From Erythrobacter sp. CCH5-A1 (GTDB lineage Bacteria; Pseudomonadota; Alphaproteobacteria; Sphingomonadales; Sphingomonadaceae), in assembly GCF_001557115.1 (NCBI RefSeq), contig NZ_LSKQ01000011.1, positions 1 through 9,599 of the forward strand: DNA of 9,599 nt. Direction: 5' to 3'. The notes beneath the pieces are model-generated. The model saw only the letters and a program-made list of their open reading frames with translations. It made no database searches and was not told the DNA's origin. The translations under genes were made by a program, and so were the position numbers. Each line of letters opens with the position of its first letter. The stretch's first letter is position 1. Below, in pieces: positions 7,214 through 9,599 of this stretch.

Positions 7214-8576
7214 GACGGACCCTGACTTCCCCTCCCCCGCCGCGCTCGCGCCCAGCACGGGCTCGCGCGCCATCGGCCTCGCGTTCGGCCTGTTCCTGAC
7301 GCTGGCATCGACCCTTGCCGGATTGTTGCTGGCCCCCGATTGGGGCTCGGCGGCGATCGTGTTGCTTTATCTGCCCCCGGTGCTGGTGACCGCGCGCTAT
7401 GCCGGGCTGACCCCGGCGCTGGGCGTCTCGGTGCTGGCGACGCTGGCCTTCAATTTCTTCTTCACCCAGCCCTACCATACGCTGCGGATCGCGAGCGCGG
7501 CTGACATCCTCACGGTCGTCGCGCTGTTTCTGGTCGCGGTGGTGACCAGCCAGCTCGCAAGCTCGATGCGCACCCAGGCGCAGCTCGCCGCCGCCAGTGC
7601 GGCGAGGAACGCGACCATCGCTGGCCTCGCCCGCCGCCTCATCCCCTGCACCGATCGCGAGAGCATCGCGCAGGTCGTCGCCGAGGATCTCGCCCGGCTG
7701 TTCGATTGCCACGTGGTGTTTGCCGCCAACGAAGACCCGCCGCAGGTGCTCGCCGCCCTGCCCGCTGCCCCCGCCTTCGCGCCCAATGATCACGCCGCGC
7801 TCGCCGCCGCGATCGAGGAGCGGCGGGTGACGGGGCGCGGCATGGCCCATGTCAGCCCGACCGACTGGCAGTTCCACCCGGTGGTGGGCGCAGGGAAAGT
7901 GCATGCCGCAGTCGGCCTCGCGCGGCCCGACGGGCGCTCGCCGGTGACCGAGGCGACGCGCGAATTGCTCGGCAACCTGCTCGATCAGGCGGCCCTCGCG
8001 CTGGAACGCGCACGCCTCGAGGCGGAGGCCGCGGCGGGCATCGCCGCCAAGGAGCGCGACCGGATGCGCGCGGTGCTGCTTGCCTCGATCGGCGAGGACG
8101 TGAAGCCGCGCCTCCACGCGATCCAGACGGGCGCGAAGACCCTGCGGCGCAATCCGGGCGACAAGGATGCGGCAGGCGCCGTGGCGGCCGAGGCGGCGAT
8201 GCTGCAGCGCTATGTCGACAATATCGTCGACCTGTCGCCCGGCGAGGATCAGGAGCCGGTCGTCTGCGGCCCGCTGGTGATCGACCTGTTCCGCCACCGC
8301 GTGAGCCGCGCGGGCGAGGAGGTGCATCTGACGCCGAAGGAATTCGCGGTCCTTGCGCAGCTCGCGCGCCATGCGGGCCGTGTGCTCACCCACCGCCAGC
8401 TGCTGCGCGCGGTGTGGGGCCCGGCGCACGAGGACAACATCGATTACCTGCGGGTCGCGATCCGCGCGCTGCGGCAGAAGCTGGAGGAGGATCCGGCGGA
8501 GCCTGCGCTGATCCTCAACGAGCCTGCGCTGGGGTACCGGTTGGCGGGAGGCGGCGGGGCTCCGCGCCGCGCTTAG
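7212..8576 (+). CDS. Membrane-tethered KdpD/KdpE-like chimeric transcription regulator
   Basis: This 454-residue protein combines the ends of a sensor kinase and a response regulator. Residues 20-116 carry four hydrophobic segments of the KdpD (DUF4118) type, with the landmark NFFFTQPYHT at 81-90. Residues 135-265 look like the KdpD GAF-like region. Residues 275-342 match both helices of the KdpD dimerisation domain (ERDRMRAVLLASI, then AEAAMLQRYVDNIVDL), but the usual S-H-D-L of the H-box reads GEDV, so Glu295 replaces the phosphorylated His. No N, G1 or G2 box of an ATPase follows. A KdpE/OmpR winged helix occupies 352-446 (VHLTPKEF, GRVLTHRQLLRAVWG, YLRVAIRALRQKLEEDP, GYRL). KdpD's N-terminal nucleotide-binding and Usp domains and KdpE's receiver are missing. 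I infer a phosphorylation-independent regulator signalling from membrane to DNA, probably of kup, which it faces. Starts at 7191 (GGCGGG upstream) or TTG 7176 (GGAGA upstream) are alternatives, because 7212 has no clear ribosome site. Confidence 0.88.
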   Translation: MTDPDFPSPAALAPSTGSRAIGLAFGLFLTLASTLAGLLLAPDWGSAAIVLLYLPPVLVTARYAGLTPALGVSVLATLAFNFFFTQPYHTLRIASAADILTVVALFLVAVVTSQLASSMRTQAQLAAASAARNATIAGLARRLIPCTDRESIAQVVAEDLARLFDCHVVFAANEDPPQVLAALPAAPAFAPNDHAALAAAIEERRVTGRGMAHVSPTDWQFHPVVGAGKVHAAVGLARPDGRSPVTEATRELLGNLLDQAALALERARLEAEAAAGIAAKERDRMRAVLLASIGEDVKPRLHAIQTGAKTLRRNPGDKDAAGAVAAEAAMLQRYVDNIVDLSPGEDQEPVVCGPLVIDLFRHRVSRAGEEVHLTPKEFAVLAQLARHAGRVLTHRQLLRAVWGPAHEDNIDYLRVAIRALRQKLEEDPAEPALILNEPALGYRLAGGGGAPRRA

Positions 8577-8580
8577 CCGA

Positions 8581-9369
8581 TCAGCTGGCGCTCACACTCG
8601 CGGCGTTCTTGTTCACCAGCTTGTAGGCGCGCTCGTACCACTCGCTACCCGGGTAGTTCGCGCCCAGCACCGCGGCGTATTTCACCGCTTCCTGCGGCAG
8701 GCCCAGCGCAAGGCTGCTCTCGCACAGGCGGTAGAGCGCCTCGGGAGTGTGGCTGGTGGTGTCGAACTTCTCGACCACGTTGCGGAACCGCATGTCGGCG
8801 GCGAGCCACAGGCCCATGCGCTGGTAGTGGCGGCCGATCTCCATCTCCTTGCCTGCAAGGTGATCGGCGACCAGATCGAGCTTCAGCCGTGCATCGGCGG
8901 CGTATTCGGATTGGGGAAAGCGCCGGTTGACCTCGCGCAGCGCGGTCTGCGCCTGCTCGGTGATCTTCTGGTCGCGGTTCACGTCGCTGATCTGCTCGTA
9001 ATAGGAGAGCGCGATCAGGTAGTAGGCGTAAGGCGCGTCCTTGTTGCCCGGGTGGATCGACAGGAAGCGCTGCGCGTTCTGGATCGCCTTGTTGTAATCG
9101 CGCGCGATGTAGTAGCTGAAGGCGCTCATCAGCTGCGCGCGGCGGGCCCAGGGCGAATAGGGGTGCTGGCGCTCCACCTCGTCGAACAGCGCCGCGGCCT
9201 GCAAGGTGTTGCCCTTGTCGAGCCGCCGCTGCGCCTCGGCATAGAGCGATTCGACGTCGCGCGCCACGTAAGCGACGTCCTTCGGCCCCCCGCCCCCGGC
9301 ACAGGCCGAAAGGCCCGCAAGAGTGAACGCAGCAAGCGCAGCGCGCGCGGCAAGGGTGTGGAGCTTCAT
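8581..9369 (-). CDS. bamD: Outer membrane protein assembly factor BamD
   Basis: BamD is the essential lipoprotein of the BAM complex that, with BamA, folds beta-barrel proteins into the outer membrane. The 262-residue product (E. coli 245) starts with a lipoprotein signal: basic start, hydrophobic stretch to about residue 19, lipobox LSAC with Cys23. The mature part is a run of tetratricopeptide-like helices from about 37 to the end, with family-typical segments such as LYAEAQRRLDKGN, ERQHPYSPWA, NRRFPQSEYAADA, GRHYQRMGLWLAA, RFRNVVEKF and ALYRLCESSLALGL. Two in-frame ATGs, 9375 (MSMKL) and 9369 (MKL), both suit. Neither has a clear ribosome site, and the predicted promoter places the transcript start almost at 9375. 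The 3' end is four bases from the stop of the convergent chimeric regulator. In many alphaproteobacteria recN directly follows bamD; here it is about 5.5 kb away. Confidence 0.96.
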   Translation of the reverse strand: MKLHTLAARAALAAFTLAGLSACAGGGGPKDVAYVARDVESLYAEAQRRLDKGNTLQAAALFDEVERQHPYSPWARRAQLMSAFSYYIARDYNKAIQNAQRFLSIHPGNKDAPYAYYLIALSYYEQISDVNRDQKITEQAQTALREVNRRFPQSEYAADARLKLDLVADHLAGKEMEIGRHYQRMGLWLAADMRFRNVVEKFDTTSHTPEALYRLCESSLALGLPQEAVKYAAVLGANYPGSEWYERAYKLVNKNAASVSAS

Positions 9370-9382
9370 CGACATGGCCAGT

Positions 9383-9411
9383 CGTATAGCGAGGGCAGCC
9401 CTGAACGCCAA
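9383..9411 (-). promoter_or_regulatory. Sigma70-type promoter of bamD
   Basis: On the minus strand TTGGCG (9411-9406) and TATACG (9388-9383) are separated by exactly 17 bases, each matching four of six positions of the sigma70 consensus. The expected transcript start is near 9376, which leaves zero to about seven untranslated bases before the bamD ATG. Confidence 0.5.
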
Positions 9412-9431
9412 GTGAAGGCTGAGCCCTGTGC

Positions 9432-9449
9432 GCAAGTCGTCAGACTTGC
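9432..9449. repeat. Perfect 7-bp inverted repeat upstream of bamD
   Basis: GCAAGTC (9432-9438) and GACTTGC (9443-9449) pair perfectly around GTCA. It lies about 20 bases upstream of the bamD -35 box, where a regulator site could sit. No T-run follows on either strand. Confidence 0.35.
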
Positions 9450-9474
9450 AAACAAGAGGCGAAAGCCCGGCCGG

Positions 9475-9518
9475 CGGGTCGGCTTGCCGAACCCGTCCGA
9501 CGACGCGGCTCTGCCGCG
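9475..9518. repeat. Two adjacent GC-rich hairpins upstream of bamD
   Basis: CGGGTCGGC (9475-9483) pairs with GCCGAACCCG (9486-9495) with one bulged A. CGCGGC (9504-9509) pairs perfectly with GCCGCG (9513-9518) around TCT. They could be the terminator-like end of a gene lying beyond the right edge or a short intergenic repeat. There is no clean T-tract, so I do not call a terminator. Between here and the edge an ATG at 9574 (plus) opens a frame to the window end, but it is too short and lacks a ribosome site to be called a gene. Confidence 0.35.
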
Positions 9519-9599
9519 GCGCGCCCTCACGCCGCATTTTCCTACTCGCTGCAAATATGTTTCCTTGCCGCGCATGACCCGTCGCAAAGACCCCCGCAC

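Noticed and set aside
9504..9518. Rho-independent terminator at the CGCGGC hairpin
   Set aside because: The stem is only 6 bp and there is no adjacent T-run on either strand; the TTTT at 9537-9540 is too far away.
9366..9599. Minus-strand frame open from the right edge to 9366, possibly the end of lpxC
   Set aside because: The translated residues are Arg-rich with no resemblance to an LpxC C-terminus, and the frame contains the bamD promoter and hairpins.

Overview
This is a GC-rich, gene-dense stretch of chromosome. Its protein families (an HWE-type sensor kinase, Kup, a BamD and RecN of the alphaproteobacterial type) suggest an alphaproteobacterium, most likely of the Sphingomonadales (Erythrobacter/Sphingomonas-like). 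That assignment is inference from gene content, not from a marker gene. Eight protein genes are supported. No tRNA, rRNA, CRISPR array or insertion sequence was seen.

Layout from left to right. Positions 1-741 (minus) hold the N-terminal part of a lipoprotein alpha/beta hydrolase that runs off the left edge. Positions 742-904 are intergenic and hold two inverted copies of a short palindromic repeat. Positions 905-1426 (minus) encode an unrecognised single-pass or exported protein, whose GTG start overlaps the recN stop in a GTGA. Positions 1423-3090 (minus) are recN. Positions 3091-3319 are a divergent intergenic region with a perfect 9-bp inverted repeat. Positions 3320-4807 and 4818-5174 (plus) are a two-gene signalling operon: a membrane HWE histidine kinase with an N-terminal DUF4118-like region, and a stand-alone receiver. 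Positions 5187-7106 (minus) are kup, a potassium uptake permease. Positions 7107-7211 are a short divergent spacer. Positions 7212-8576 (plus) encode an unusual membrane regulator. Positions 8581-9369 or 9375 (minus) are bamD. Positions 9376-9599 hold a good sigma70-type promoter for bamD and three small hairpins.

The main point of interest is the gene at 7212-8576. It reads as a collapsed KdpD-KdpE system: KdpD-type membrane helices, a GAF-like region, and both helices of a KdpD-type dimerisation domain in which the phosphorylated His is replaced by Glu. These are joined directly to a KdpE-type winged-helix DNA-binding domain, with no ATPase domain and no receiver. It is transcribed divergently from kup across about 105 bp. 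It therefore looks like a phosphorylation-independent, membrane-tethered one-component regulator of potassium uptake. On the other side of kup sits a second DUF4118-type signalling protein with its receiver.

recN and bamD are commonly direct neighbours in alphaproteobacteria (the lpxC-bamD-recN-ligA arrangement). Here the kup/regulator block of about 5.5 kb separates them.
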